64,000 nt of DNA from Mycolicibacterium porcinum (GCA_001942045.1 MSTD01000010.1:62001-126000); one strand, 5' to 3'. Positions 15,985-25,333 are shown, numbered from the stretch's first letter. Notes: generated by a model from the letters alone, not told the origin. Numbers and translations are program-made.

Positions 15985-17756
15985 GACTTCTTGAGCTCTT
16001 CGGGCTTGGCGTCTATTCCCGATTCCTTACGCTGCTGCGGGGTGATCGGCGCGGGCGCATCGGTCAGCGGGTCGACGCCGCCGCCGGACTTCGGGAACGC
16101 GATGACCTCGCGGATCGAGTCCACCCCGGCCAGCAGTGCGGTGATGCGGTCCCAGCCGAAGGCGATGCCGCCGTGCGGCGGGGCGCCGAAGGCGAAGGCG
16201 TCCAACAGGAATCCGAACTTGTCCTGCGCCTCGTCGTGATCGATGCCCATCATCGCGAACACCCGCTCCTGGATGTCGCGTCGGTGGATACGAATCGAGC
16301 CGCCGCCGATCTCGTTGCCGTTGCAGACGATGTCGTACGCGTCGGACAACGCGTTGCCGGGATCGGTGTCGAAGGTGTCCTCCGATTCGGGCTTCGGCGC
16401 GGTGAACGCGTGGTGCACGGCCGTCCAGGCGCCCGAGCCCACCGCCACGTCGCCCGAGGCGGTCGCCACGTCGGCCGGCTCGAACATCGGGAAGTCCACG
16501 ACCCAGGTGAACGCCCAGGCGGCCGGGTCGATCAGGTCCAGACGCTTGGCGATCTCGATGCGGGTGGCGCCCAGCAGCGCCCGTGCCGACCGGGCCGGGC
16601 CCGCCGCGAAGAACACGCAGTCACCCGGCTTGGCGCCGACGTGGGCGGCCAGCCCGTCGCGCTCGGCGTCGGTGAGGTTCTTGGCCACCGGGCCGCCCAG
16701 CGTTCCGTCCTCACCGACCAGAACGTAGGCCAGTCCCTTGTGACCGCGCTGTTTGGCGAACTCCTGCCAGCCGTCGAGGGTGCGACGCGGCTGCGACGCG
16801 CCTCCCTCCATCACGACCGCGCCCACGTACGGGGCCTGGAACACCCGGAACGGGGTGTTCTTGAAGTACTCGGTGCACTCGATGAGCTCGACGCCGAACC
16901 GCAGGTCGGGCTTGTCGGAACCGAAGCGGCGCATCGCGTCGGCGTAGCTGATCCGGGGCAACGGCAGCGGCAGGTCGTAGCCGATCGTCGACCAGACCGC
17001 CCGCAGGACCTGCTCGGCGATCGCCATCACGTCGTCGGCGTCGACGAAGCTGAGCTCCATGTCCAGCTGGGTGAATTCCGGCTGGCGGTCGGCGCGGAAA
17101 TCCTCGTCGCGGTAGCAGCGCGCGATCTGGTAGTAGCGCTCCATGCCCGCGACCATGAGCAGCTGCTTGAACAGCTGGGGGCTCTGCGGCAGCGCGTAGA
17201 ACGAGCCGGGCTGCAGGCGCGCGGGCACCAGGAAGTCGCGGGCACCTTCGGGGGTCGAGCGGGTCAGCGTCGGGGTTTCGATCTCGACGAAGTCATGCTC
17301 GGCCAGGACGCCGCGGGCGGCCGCATTCACCTTGGAGCGCAACCGGATTGCGTTGCCGGGGCCCTCACGGCGCAGGTCCAGGTAGCGGTACTTGAGCCGG
17401 GCTTCCTCGCCCGCGGTCTCGTCGAGCTGGAACGGCAGCGGGGCGCTCTCGGACAGCACGGTCAGCGAGGTGGCGTTCACCTCGATCTTGCCGGTCGGGA
17501 TCTCGGGGTTCTCGTTGCCCTCCGGTCGGACCTCGACCGCACCGGTGACGGCGATGCAGAATTCGGCGCGCAACCGGTGCGCGGCGGCGAGCACATCGCC
17601 TTCGCGGAACACCACCTGCGACACGCCCGACGCGTCACGCAGGTCGATGAAGATGACGCCACCGTGGTCACGGCGACGCGCCACCCATCCCGCCAAGGTG
17701 ACCGTTTGACCGGCATCCGCGGCCCGCAATGAACCGGCGGCATGACTGCGCAGCAC
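15981..17756 (-). CDS. aspS: Aspartyl-tRNA synthetase
   Basis: A 591-residue class II synthetase that charges tRNA-Asp. It has the N-terminal OB anticodon-binding domain ([20 protein letters not shown]), class II motif 2 ([20 protein letters not shown]), the bacterial GAD insertion and motif 3 near the C-terminus ([13 protein letters not shown]). Mycobacterial AspRS is known to be non-discriminating and also makes Asp-tRNA-Asn for GatCAB. GTG 17756 is chosen: GGGAG lies six bases upstream, and the codon where M. tuberculosis AspRS starts is GTT here. The open frame extending to 18185 is antisense to the PanE-like gene. Confidence 0.96.
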   Translation of the reverse strand: MLRSHAAGSLRAADAGQTVTLAGWVARRRDHGGVIFIDLRDASGVSQVVFREGDVLAAAHRLRAEFCIAVTGAVEVRPEGNENPEIPTGKIEVNATSLTVLSESAPLPFQLDETAGEEARLKYRYLDLRREGPGNAIRLRSKVNAAARGVLAEHDFVEIETPTLTRSTPEGARDFLVPARLQPGSFYALPQSPQLFKQLLMVAGMERYYQIARCYRDEDFRADRQPEFTQLDMELSFVDADDVMAIAEQVLRAVWSTIGYDLPLPLPRISYADAMRRFGSDKPDLRFGVELIECTEYFKNTPFRVFQAPYVGAVVMEGGASQPRRTLDGWQEFAKQRGHKGLAYVLVGEDGTLGGPVAKNLTDAERDGLAAHVGAKPGDCVFFAAGPARSARALLGATRIEIAKRLDLIDPAAWAFTWVVDFPMFEPADVATASGDVAVGSGAWTAVHHAFTAPKPESEDTFDTDPGNALSDAYDIVCNGNEIGGGSIRIHRRDIQERVFAMMGIDHDEAQDKFGFLLDAFAFGAPPHGGIAFGWDRITALLAGVDSIREVIAFPKSGGGVDPLTDAPAPITPQQRKESGIDAKPEELKKS

Positions 17757-17784
17757 GAAAACTCCCGAATGTTGAGTCGATAAT

Positions 17785-17809
17785 GACTGGTGGTGACGAG
17801 TGACCAGTC
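17785..17809. promoter_or_regulatory. Inverted repeat in the aspS/PanE-like divergent promoter region
   Basis: GACTGGT (17785-17791) and ACCAGTC (17803-17809) are perfect 7-bp arms separated by 11 bp. The element lies 28 bp upstream of the aspS start and 32 bp upstream of the reductase start. It may be an operator; no regulator is adjacent. No T-box-like leader is seen. Confidence 0.4.
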
Positions 17810-17841
17810 TAGAGAGTCGCTTGCGCCGGTAACTTGGCGAC

Positions 17842-18738
17842 ATGACGTCCCCCATCGCGGTCATCGGTCCGGGCGCCATCGGTTCCACCGTCGCCGCCCT
17901 GTTGCACGCCGCCGGCCGGCCGGTCCTGCTGTGTGGCCGGACCCCGCGCGACGACATCGAGGTCCGGCCCGACGACGGACAACCCATCCGGGTGCCGGGC
18001 CCGGTGCGCACCGACCCGGCGAGCGTCGACGGCCCGCTCGACGTGGTGTTTCTCGCGGTCAAGGACACCCAGAACGCCCAGGCCGCGGCCTGGCTGGACC
18101 GGTTGTGCGACGAGAAGACCGTGGTGTGCGCGCTGCAGAACGGCGTAGAGCAGGTCGAGCGGGTGAGCGAAGTCAGCCGGTACACCGACGAAGCTCACGT
18201 GGTGCCCGCAGCGGTGTGGATCTCATCGGAGACGCAGCCGGACGGCTGGGTGCGGCTGCGCAGCGAGGCCCGGCTGGTGCTGCCCGACACGCCGGCAGCG
18301 GCGACGGTGGCCGACGCGCTGCACGGCACCGCGATCACCGTCGAACGGGATCCCGATTTCCGCAGCGCCGCCTGGCGCAAGCTGCTGGTCAACGCCGTGG
18401 TCGGGTTCATGGTGCTGGCCGACCGGCGCGCGGGCATGTTCCGCCGCGACGATGTGGCCGCACTGGCCCGGCGCTATGTGGCGGAGTGCCTGTCCGTGGC
18501 CCGGGCCGACGGTGCCGATCTGGGTGACGAGGTGGTCGACGAGATCGTCGGCATGCTGGCCGCGGCGCCCGAGGACCTGACCACCTCGATGCTGACCGAC
18601 CACCAGGCCGGCCGACCGCTGGAGTGGGATATCCGCAACGGCGTCATCACCCGCAAGGCGGCCGCGCACGGCCTGCCCACCCCGATCAGCGACGTGGTGG
18701 TCCCGCTGCTGGCGGCGGCCGGCGACGGGCCGGGCTGA
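17842..18738 (+). CDS. 2-dehydropantoate 2-reductase family oxidoreductase (Rv2573-type)
   Basis: A 298-residue NADP-dependent reductase. The N-terminal Rossmann motif is [37 protein letters not shown] and [13 protein letters not shown] (with the likely catalytic Lys) follow the ketopantoate reductase pattern, as does the helical C-terminal domain ending in [19 protein letters not shown]. The family includes PanE of pantothenate synthesis and many paralogues of other specificity, so the panE name is not assigned. It is divergent from aspS, an arrangement also present in M. tuberculosis. Confidence 0.88.
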   Translation: MTSPIAVIGPGAIGSTVAALLHAAGRPVLLCGRTPRDDIEVRPDDGQPIRVPGPVRTDPASVDGPLDVVFLAVKDTQNAQAAAWLDRLCDEKTVVCALQNGVEQVERVSEVSRYTDEAHVVPAAVWISSETQPDGWVRLRSEARLVLPDTPAAATVADALHGTAITVERDPDFRSAAWRKLLVNAVVGFMVLADRRAGMFRRDDVAALARRYVAECLSVARADGADLGDEVVDEIVGMLAAAPEDLTTSMLTDHQAGRPLEWDIRNGVITRKAAAHGLPTPISDVVVPLLAAAGDGPG

Positions 18739-18746
18739 CCCACCAC

Positions 18747-18771
18747 TAGACACTCTGGCCTAGGGTGTCTA
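18747..18771. promoter_or_regulatory. Palindrome abutting the SRPBCC start codon
   Basis: TAGACAC (18747-18753) and GTGTCTA (18765-18771) are perfect arms around an 11-bp centre that itself pairs apart from two G-T positions. It ends three bases before the ATG at 18775. A possible -10 (TAGGGT, 18761-18766) inside it would give a leaderless mRNA, so a protein bound here could block transcription. Confidence 0.5.
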
Positions 18772-18774
18772 CCC

Positions 18775-19278
18775 ATGGCCCGGACCTATGAGTGCGAACG
18801 CGTCGAGTTGGACTTCATCGACCGCGCGCCGTTCCGCTTCGTCAGCACCGTCGACCTCGCCATCACCACGGAGCAGCTGTTCGAGGTGCTGGCCGATGAG
18901 ACCTCCTGGCCACACTGGGCCACCGTCATCACCAACGTGGAATGGACCAGCCCCGAACCTCGTGGCGTGGGCACCACCCGCACGGTCACGATGCGCGGCC
19001 ACATCGTCGGCGACGAGGAATTCCTGGCGTGGGAACCCTTCTCCCACATGGCTTTCCGATTCAACACCAGCACCTCGAACGCGATCTCGGCCTTCGCCGA
19101 GGATTATCGCGTCGTGGAGACGGCCGACGGCTGCCACCTCACCTGGGTGATGGCCATGAAACCGAGCGGGCTGGCCGGGCGGCTCGGGATGACCATGGGC
19201 CAGCCGGTGATGGCGTGGTTGTTCCAGCGGTTCCTGCACAACCTGCGTCGCTATACCGACGAGCGCTACGGCAACTAG
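18775..19278 (+). CDS. SRPBCC family protein (Rv2574-type)
   Basis: A 167-residue protein with a START/Bet v 1-like (SRPBCC) fold: FVSTVDLAITTEQLFEVLAD, HWATVITNVEWTSPEP and a final amphipathic helix WLFQRFLHNLRRYTDERYG. Such folds bind hydrophobic ligands or act as cyclases or lyases; no catalytic residues can be assigned. The product matches in length the conserved Rv2574. It probably forms a leaderless or very short-leader transcript. It overlaps the convergent esterase by 4 bp. Confidence 0.82.
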   Translation: MARTYECERVELDFIDRAPFRFVSTVDLAITTEQLFEVLADETSWPHWATVITNVEWTSPEPRGVGTTRTVTMRGHIVGDEEFLAWEPFSHMAFRFNTSTSNAISAFAEDYRVVETADGCHLTWVMAMKPSGLAGRLGMTMGQPVMAWLFQRFLHNLRRYTDERYGN

Positions 19279-20750
19279 GCCAGCCCCTCCCACACCTGGC
19301 GTCGCACCGAATCGGGATCGGCGACGGTCTCGTCCCGCGTGGAACGGATCACCCGGGTCAAGCGCCGCTCTACGTCGTACTCCGGCCAGTCCGCGACCTC
19401 GGCCCTGGCGAAACCCAGCCAGGTGCGCTGCATCCGCCGACCGACCGACGGCTGCACCCGGCGACCCAGCGGATGCAGCTTGCGCCCCAGATACGAGCTG
19501 TAGCTGTGCTGGATGTGCACGATCTCGCTGCCGTGGGTGGCGCCCAGCCCCAACACCTTCAACGTCCAGGTGGTGTGGTCGAACCGGTACACGTGAGTCG
19601 GCCCGTTCGCACTGTAGGCGTCGGCGAACGCCCAGGTCGGCGCGCCGAACATGACGTCGGAGCCGAAGGCGATCAGGGCGCGGCGGCGCGGGAAATCGGG
19701 ATAAGCGGCCAAGATCCGGTCGCGGTCGTGCGGGGCGCGGCGGCGGAGATAGTCCTCGACACCGGCCAGCGTGGTCGGCAACATCGGCGGTTTGCCCCAG
19801 GCGAACATCGACGCCTCGTGGCTGTTGGTGCCGATGATCAACGGCACCGCGGACACCGCACCCGCCCGCGCCGCCTCAATCGGGTGCAGCGGCAGCAGGT
19901 CGACGCCATGGGTCAGCCCGTAGGCCAACGTCGGTGTCTGCTGCGCACTCTCGAGCTGCAGCTGACCGGCGGCGCGACGCAACTGGCGTTGCGGCAGCAC
20001 CTTCAGCTGCTCGGCCCCGACCCCGAGCAGGTGCATGAAGCGCCGTGACTGACGGGCCCGGTCCTCACGGTCGGCGATCAGCGGCAACGCCGGGCTCTGA
20101 GCGATGGCCCGCGCGAACAACCCGTCGGCCGCTGGACTGGCCAGCAGGGCCAACACCGATGTGGCACCGGCCGATTCACCGAACACCGTCACCTGGTCGG
20201 GATCGCCACCGAATGCGGCGATGTTGTCGCGCACCCACTGCAGCGCGGCGATCTGATCGCGCAGGCACAGGTTGTCGTCGAATCCCTCACCCAGGTCACC
20301 GAGTTCGAACCCGCCGAACACGCCGAGCCGGTAGGTGACGTTGACGACGACCACGTCACCGTTGGCCGCCAGCCGCGAACCGTTGTAGAGCTGCAACTGG
20401 CCGGCGCCGTAGACGAAGGCGCCGCCGGGGATCCACACCATCACGGGCAGCGATCCGCCCGTGTCGGGCGACCACACCGTCACAGTCAGGCAAGCCTCGT
20501 CCCGGACCTTGGGGTCGTCGCGGCCTCCCCCGACGAACGAACGCCCCTGTGGCGGCAAAGGGCCGTGCTCGACGGCGTCGCGGACCCCGGACCAGGGCAC
20601 CACGGGCCGCGGCGCCAGGAACCGCAACGCGCCGACGGGCTGCTGGGCGTACTCGACACCTCGCCATACGCTGACCCCGCCTTCACGGGTGCCGCGTAGC
20701 CGCCCCAGCGAGGTGTGGGCGATGGTCGAATGTTCCGCAACGACGGACAC
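19275..20750 (-). CDS. Type B carboxylesterase/lipase
   Basis: A 491-residue alpha/beta hydrolase of the carboxylesterase type B family. The nucleophile Ser193 lies in VTVFGESAGATS, the acid is probably Glu in NSHEASMFAWG and the base His in GATHGSEIVH. The oxyanion segment reads WIPGGAFVYG, with Pro where most homologues have His (HGGAF). GTG 20750 is preferred because a TTGTCA and a TACGAT seven bases upstream would give a leaderless mRNA. An in-frame GTG at 20792 would add 14 residues. No signal peptide is evident. The substrate is unknown. Confidence 0.85.
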   Translation of the reverse strand: MSVVAEHSTIAHTSLGRLRGTREGGVSVWRGVEYAQQPVGALRFLAPRPVVPWSGVRDAVEHGPLPPQGRSFVGGGRDDPKVRDEACLTVTVWSPDTGGSLPVMVWIPGGAFVYGAGQLQLYNGSRLAANGDVVVVNVTYRLGVFGGFELGDLGEGFDDNLCLRDQIAALQWVRDNIAAFGGDPDQVTVFGESAGATSVLALLASPAADGLFARAIAQSPALPLIADREDRARQSRRFMHLLGVGAEQLKVLPQRQLRRAAGQLQLESAQQTPTLAYGLTHGVDLLPLHPIEAARAGAVSAVPLIIGTNSHEASMFAWGKPPMLPTTLAGVEDYLRRRAPHDRDRILAAYPDFPRRRALIAFGSDVMFGAPTWAFADAYSANGPTHVYRFDHTTWTLKVLGLGATHGSEIVHIQHSYSSYLGRKLHPLGRRVQPSVGRRMQRTWLGFARAEVADWPEYDVERRLTRVIRSTRDETVADPDSVRRQVWEGLA

Positions 20751-20824
20751 GTCTGAATCGTAGTGTGACAAGCTTAACGGGCTGTTGAGCACGCACCTAC
20801 CGGCGAATGCGATGGAGTGACGGG

Positions 20825-21715
20825 ATGACCTTCAACGAGGGTATGCAGATCGACACGAGCACCACTTCCAGTTCCGGTGGTGGCCGCGGTCCCGGCCGCG
20901 GCATCGCGATCGGCGGAGGTCTTGGTGGTCTGTTGATCGTGGTTCTCGCGATGTTCCTCGGCGTGGACCCCGGCACCGTGATGCCTCAACAGCAGCCGAT
21001 GGACACCAGCGGCGCGGGCGGTGAGGGTTTCGACCTGAGCCAGTGCAAGACCGGCGCCGACGCCAACAGCAAGGTCGAGTGCCGCGTGGTCGCCACCGGC
21101 AACTCCGTGGACGGCGTGTGGCAGCAACTGCTCAAGGGATACACCCGTCCGCACGTGCGACTGTTCAAGGGCCAGGTGCAGACCGGCTGCGGTCCGGCCA
21201 CCAGTGACGTCGGGCCGTTCTACTGCCCGGTGGACAAGACGGCCTATTTCGACACCGACTTCTTCCAGGTGCTCGTCGACCAGTTCGGTTCCAGCGGAGG
21301 CCCGCTCGCGCAGGAGTACGTGGTAGCCCACGAGTTCGGTCACCACGTCCAGGACCTGCTCGGTGTTCTCGGCCGGGCCCAGCGGGATCCGGAAGGCGCC
21401 ACCGGAGCCGGCGTGCGCACCGAGCTGCAGGCCGACTGCTACGCCGGGGTGTGGGCGCACTACGCGTCGATCACCCGGCAGGAAGGCACCGACGTGCCGT
21501 TCCTGGAACCGCTGAGCGACAAGGACATCGCCGATGCCCTGTCGGCGGCCTCCTCGGTGGGCGACGATCGCATCCAGAAGCAGGCCACCGGCCGGGTCAA
21601 CCCCGAGGCCTGGACCCACGGCTCCTCCGAGCAGCGGCAGAAGTGGTTCACCATCGGCTATCAGACCGGCGATCCCAACAAGTGCGACACCTTCGCCGCG
21701 AACAACCTTGGCTAG
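20825..21715 (+). CDS. Membrane-anchored neutral zinc metallopeptidase (YpfJ/Rv2575-type)
   Basis: A 296-residue protein with a Gly/Ser-rich cytoplasmic start, one membrane segment at about 29-46 (GGGLGGLLIVVLAMFLGV) and an extracytoplasmic domain. The zinc site is HEFGHH (His169, Glu170, His173), followed by ELQADCYAGVWAHY. This is the putative neutral zinc metallopeptidase family; substrates are unknown. ATG 20825 gives the usual MTFNEG start and has GGAG about nine bases upstream; an upstream in-frame ATG at 20807 is less likely. It is followed by, and overlaps, the DUF885 peptidase-like gene. Confidence 0.88.
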   Translation: MTFNEGMQIDTSTTSSSGGGRGPGRGIAIGGGLGGLLIVVLAMFLGVDPGTVMPQQQPMDTSGAGGEGFDLSQCKTGADANSKVECRVVATGNSVDGVWQQLLKGYTRPHVRLFKGQVQTGCGPATSDVGPFYCPVDKTAYFDTDFFQVLVDQFGSSGGPLAQEYVVAHEFGHHVQDLLGVLGRAQRDPEGATGAGVRTELQADCYAGVWAHYASITRQEGTDVPFLEPLSDKDIADALSAASSVGDDRIQKQATGRVNPEAWTHGSSEQRQKWFTIGYQTGDPNKCDTFAANNLG

Positions 21716-23342
21716 GGCCACCACCGCCGTAGACACGGTGGCCGAGCGCTACCTGGACACTTATGCGCATCTCGACCCGTGCGCCGCAACAGAACTGGGC
21801 ATCACCGGCCACGACGACGAGGTCACCGACTACTCGCCGCAGGGCGTGACGGCGCGCGCCGAGGCGGCCCGTGCCACCTTGGCCGAACTCGACGGGATCG
21901 AGCCGGCCGACGACGTCGACGTGGTCACCGTAGCCGCCCTACGCGAGCGTCTCGGCGCGATCATCGACGTCCACGATGCCGGTCTGGACCTCGGCGAGCT
22001 CAATGTCATCGCATCGCCGCTGCAGACCATGCGCGACGTGTTCGACCTCATGCCCACCGACACCGAGGACGACTGGGCACTGATCGCCGCGAGGTTGGCG
22101 AAGGTGCCCGAACGCGCCGCGGGTTATGCGGACGCGCTGCGCGAAGCGGCCCGCACCGCTCACGCTCCGGCCCTGCGCCAGGTCACCCGCGGGGTCGCCC
22201 AGGCCCGCCAGATCGCGCAGCTGTTCGCCGAGGCGGGTACCGGTGCGGCACCGGGAAACTCGCGGCTTCAGGCGGAGTTGCGGCAGCGCGGCGAGGCCGC
22301 GGCCGATTCCTACCGACAGCTGGGCGATGTGTTGCGGGAGGAGATCGCCCCGCTCGCCCGCCCGTCCGACGCCTGCGGGCGCGAGACCTACGCGCTGATG
22401 TCACGGTTGTTCCTGGGGACCTCCGTCGACCTCGACGAGGCCTACGAATGGGGTTTGGGGTTGCTCGATGCCGTTGTGGCCGAGCAGGAATCGATCGCCC
22501 AGCAGCTGTATCCGGGCGCCACGGTCGCCGAAGCGCTGCGCCGGCTCGACGAGGAGCCGCGTTACGTCATCCACGGCACCGATGCGCTGCAGGCCTGGAT
22601 GCAGCAGCTCTCCGATCGCGCGGTGGAATCCCTGGCCGGCACCCACTTCGACATCGACGGGCCGCTACGCACCCTCGAGTGCCGCATCGCGCCGACCCAA
22701 ACCGGCGGCATCTACTACACCGGCCCGTCCGAGGACTGGTCACGCCCCGGACGCATGTGGTGGTCGGTGCCGCCGGGCGTCGAGCGGTTCCACACCTGGC
22801 AGGAAACCACCACGGTGTTCCACGAAGGCGTGCCCGGGCACCATCTGCAGATCGGTCGGGCGGTCGCCCTGGCCGATCGGCTCAACCGGTGGCGACGGCT
22901 GGGCTGCTGGGTGTCGGGTCACGGTGAGGGCTGGGCGTTGTACGCCGAGCGGTTGATGGCCGAGCTCGGCTGGCTCGACGATGCCGGTGACCGGATGGGA
23001 ATGCTTGACGCGCAACGGTTCCGCGCGGCCCGCGTGGTGATCGACATCGGCGTGCACTGTGGTTTGACCGCACCCGACGGTGAGGTGTGGGACGCCGAGC
23101 GGGCCTGGAACTTCCTGACCTCACATTCGGCCATGGCCGAGGAGAACCTGCGCTTCGAACTGGATCGTTACCTGGGCTGGCCCGGGCAGGCACCGTCGTA
23201 CGCCATCGGACAGCGGATCTGGCATGAGCTCCGTGAGGAGTCGCTGCAGCGCGGTCTGTCGTTGCGGGAATTCCACAGTCGTGCACTCGATCTGGGTGGG
23301 CTGCCGCTCGATGTGTTGAGGTCGGCGTTGTCGGGCAGCTGA
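21708..23342 (+). CDS. DUF885 family protein (putative zinc peptidase)
   Basis: About 544 residues, matching DUF885, a family of M3-like helical proteins with an HExxxHH motif. Here it is TVFHEGVPGHHLQIGRAV, with a downstream GHGEGWALYAERLM that probably supplies the third zinc ligand. TTG 21708 gives an 8-bp overlap with the upstream metallopeptidase gene; GTG 21738 is an alternative ten codons later. Sequence before this belongs to the upstream gene in another frame. The pairing of two metallopeptidases suggests linked peptide breakdown, but this is inference. Confidence 0.85.
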   Translation: MARATTAVDTVAERYLDTYAHLDPCAATELGITGHDDEVTDYSPQGVTARAEAARATLAELDGIEPADDVDVVTVAALRERLGAIIDVHDAGLDLGELNVIASPLQTMRDVFDLMPTDTEDDWALIAARLAKVPERAAGYADALREAARTAHAPALRQVTRGVAQARQIAQLFAEAGTGAAPGNSRLQAELRQRGEAAADSYRQLGDVLREEIAPLARPSDACGRETYALMSRLFLGTSVDLDEAYEWGLGLLDAVVAEQESIAQQLYPGATVAEALRRLDEEPRYVIHGTDALQAWMQQLSDRAVESLAGTHFDIDGPLRTLECRIAPTQTGGIYYTGPSEDWSRPGRMWWSVPPGVERFHTWQETTTVFHEGVPGHHLQIGRAVALADRLNRWRRLGCWVSGHGEGWALYAERLMAELGWLDDAGDRMGMLDAQRFRAARVVIDIGVHCGLTAPDGEVWDAERAWNFLTSHSAMAEENLRFELDRYLGWPGQAPSYAIGQRIWHELREESLQRGLSLREFHSRALDLGGLPLDVLRSALSGS

Positions 23343-23362
23343 CCGGCCGCCACACTGGTGTG

Positions 23363-23890
23363 ATGGAACCCGACCTCGAGCCCGACACCAAGGACTGGAC
23401 CTGGGTACTGTCCCGCGCGTGCCCGGAGTGCGGGTTCGACCCGACGGAGGTACAGCCGCGCGACGTGGCGGGCCTGATCCGCGACGACGCCGCACAGTGG
23501 GTGCCCCGGCTGAACCGACCCGGGGTGGCCGTTCGGACCCGTTCGGACCGCTGGTCGGTCCTGGAGTACGGCTGCCACATCCGTGACGTGCACCGGATCT
23601 TCGAGCACCGGGTGCGATTGATGTTGACCGAGGACGACCCGCGGTTCCCCAACTGGGATCAAGACGCCACCGCGATCGCCGACGACTACGGGTCGCAGGA
23701 TGCGGGAACCGTCGCCACCGAACTGTTCGAGGCGGCGAGCGTCGTCGCCGACACCTACGACCGCGTACCGGCCGACGGCTGGTCACGTCGCGGACTACGC
23801 AGCAACGGCAGCGAGTTCACCGTCGCGACGATCGCGGTCTATCACCTGCAAGACATCGTCCACCACGCGCACGACGTCGCCACCATGTGA
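23363..23890 (+). CDS. DinB-like four-helix protein
   Basis: A 175-residue protein with features of DinB/mycothiol-dependent enzymes: DRWSVLEYGCHIRDVHRIFE (His after a helix start), HRVRLMLTEDDPRFPNWD and a C-terminal VYHLQDIVHHAHDV. The three histidine positions could form a metal site, as in DinB-family thiol transferases. CPECGF near residues 21-26 gives two extra cysteines. The family is broad and the reaction unknown. It lies 20 bp after the DUF885 gene and probably shares its transcript. Confidence 0.72.
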   Translation: MEPDLEPDTKDWTWVLSRACPECGFDPTEVQPRDVAGLIRDDAAQWVPRLNRPGVAVRTRSDRWSVLEYGCHIRDVHRIFEHRVRLMLTEDDPRFPNWDQDATAIADDYGSQDAGTVATELFEAASVVADTYDRVPADGWSRRGLRSNGSEFTVATIAVYHLQDIVHHAHDVATM

Positions 23891-23943
23891 CGCGGTTCAC
23901 ACCCGGTGGGTGTCACGGTTCGGCCGCCGTGCGGTGTCTGAGA

Positions 23944-24855
23944 GTGCGACGACCACGGGCGAAGGGGGACCAACTGAACACGACCGAGGTATTCGCCGAG
24001 CACCGCCCGCTGCTGTTCACGCTGGCGTACGAGATTCTGGGTAGCGCCGCGGACGCCGAAGATGTGGTGCAGGAAAGCTATCTGCGCTGGATCACCGCGG
24101 GCGAGGTCACCCATCCGCACGCCTATCTCGTGCAGATCGTGACGCGGCAAGCCCTCAACGCGCTGCGCAGCAGCAGGCGCCGACGCGAGGACTACGTCGG
24201 CAATTGGCTTCCCGAGCCGATCCAGACCGCATCGGACGTGAGCGAGGACGCCGTCCTCGCCGAATCCGTGTCCATGGCGATGCTACTGGTCCTGGAGACC
24301 CTCAGCCCCGACGAACGCGTGGTGTTCGTCCTGAACGAGGTGTTCGGCTACAGCCATCCCGAGATCGCGCTCGTGGTAGGCAAGTCCGACAGCACGGTGC
24401 GCCAGATCGCCCACCGTGCAAGGGAACACGTGCAGGCCCGGCGGCGGCGTTTCACTCCCGACCGGCAACTGGCCCGTGCCACGGTCACGAAGTTCCTGCG
24501 GGCCGCACACACCGGGGACATCGATGGTCTCGTTGCGGTGATGGCGCCTGAGATCGTGGCAGTGTCCGACGGCGGCGGACAGGTGTCGGCTGCCCGCCGT
24601 CCCGTCGTCGGGCGACGTCGAGTGGCACAGTTCATGGCCGGACTCGCCCGGGGCAGCATGGCCGGTTTCGACATCGCATTCGCGACGTACAACTCGATGC
24701 CGGCCGTCCTGTTCCATCAGGACGGAACACTGGATTCGGTGCTGCTGATCGAGGTGACGGACGGTCTCGTCAGTGCGCTCTACGCGATGCGCAACCCCGA
24801 CAAACTCCGCGATGCCGCGGCACTCCGCACCCTGACCAGACAGCAGGAGGACTGA
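23944..24855 (+). CDS. ECF sigma factor, SigJ-like, with C-terminal NTF2-like domain
   Basis: About 303 residues. Region 2 (LFTLAYEILGSAADAEDVVQ, YLRWITAGE) and region 4 (LSPDERVVFVLNEVFGYSHP, then DSTVRQIAHRAREHV) are clear. The C-terminal about 110 residues (VTKFLRAAHTGDIDGLVAVM, VVGRRRVAQFMAGL) form the SnoaL/NTF2-like domain of SigJ-type (ECF41) factors, which replaces a separate anti-sigma factor. The start is uncertain: GTG 23944 is used, while a CTG at 23974 has GAAGGGGG just upstream and begins LNTTEVFAEH. ECF41 factors usually sit next to an enzyme they control, here perhaps the SRPBCC gene joined by TGATG. Confidence 0.88.
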   Translation: MRRPRAKGDQLNTTEVFAEHRPLLFTLAYEILGSAADAEDVVQESYLRWITAGEVTHPHAYLVQIVTRQALNALRSSRRRREDYVGNWLPEPIQTASDVSEDAVLAESVSMAMLLVLETLSPDERVVFVLNEVFGYSHPEIALVVGKSDSTVRQIAHRAREHVQARRRRFTPDRQLARATVTKFLRAAHTGDIDGLVAVMAPEIVAVSDGGGQVSAARRPVVGRRRVAQFMAGLARGSMAGFDIAFATYNSMPAVLFHQDGTLDSVLLIEVTDGLVSALYAMRNPDKLRDAAALRTLTRQQED

Positions 24856-25301
24856 TGCAGACCGTCACCGTCGAACGCACCATCGCGGCACCGCAGGGCG
24901 AGGTGTTCGACTTCATGAGCAACGCGGCCAATTTCACCCGCTCGCCACTGGTGCTACGCCAGCGGCTGGCCGAACCCGGACGGCAGGCCCCTTACGGACA
25001 AGGCGCGGTCCGGATCCTGTTGTGGGTTATCGGCTGGTTCCGGGAACGCATCACCGCCTACGACGCGCCGCACTCCTTCGACTACACCGTCGAACGCAGC
25101 TTCCCGCCGTCGGAACACCGGCACGGCCGAGTCAGCTTCGCCGCTGTGGAGGACGGAACCCGCGTCACGTGGACCACCACGTTCCGGGTGAAATTCCCAC
25201 TCGTCGGCGAAGCGCTGACCCGGTGGGTCGGCCGGCCGATGCTGACCAGGGTGTTCAACGACGTGCTGGATGCCGCAGCGGCAGATCTGCCAAAACGCTG
25301 A
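24855..25301 (+). CDS. SRPBCC family protein coupled to the sigma factor
   Basis: A 148-residue polyketide-cyclase-like SRPBCC protein: TVERTIAAPQGEVFDFMSNA, YTVERSFPPSEHRHGRVSF and TRVTWTTTFRVKFPLVGE. The ligand is unknown. Its ATG shares one base with the sigma factor stop (TGATG), so the two are made together. ECF41 sigma genes normally have a carboxymuconolactone decarboxylase or oxidoreductase neighbour, so an SRPBCC partner is somewhat unusual. Confidence 0.82.
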   Translation: MQTVTVERTIAAPQGEVFDFMSNAANFTRSPLVLRQRLAEPGRQAPYGQGAVRILLWVIGWFRERITAYDAPHSFDYTVERSFPPSEHRHGRVSFAAVEDGTRVTWTTTFRVKFPLVGEALTRWVGRPMLTRVFNDVLDAAAADLPKR

Positions 25302-25306
25302 CCATA

Positions 25307-25333
25307 TTGAACACATTTCGATAATGTGTCCAA
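25307..25333. promoter_or_regulatory. Palindromic operator directly before TetR-1
   Basis: ACACATT (25311-25317), a 5-bp TCGAT centre, and AATGTGT (25323-25329) are perfect arms. Extending outwards, 10 of 11 positions match (TTGA on the left, CCAA on the right). It ends at the base before the ATG of the TetR gene, so autorepression is likely. The SRPBCC stop lies just upstream. Confidence 0.78.

Noticed and set aside
16173..17732. 519-codon plus-strand frame opposite aspS
   Set aside because: Antisense shadow of aspS with no recognisable features.
17757..17841. T-box or other riboswitch in front of aspS
   Set aside because: The leader is too short for a T-box and has no such elements; only a short inverted repeat is present.
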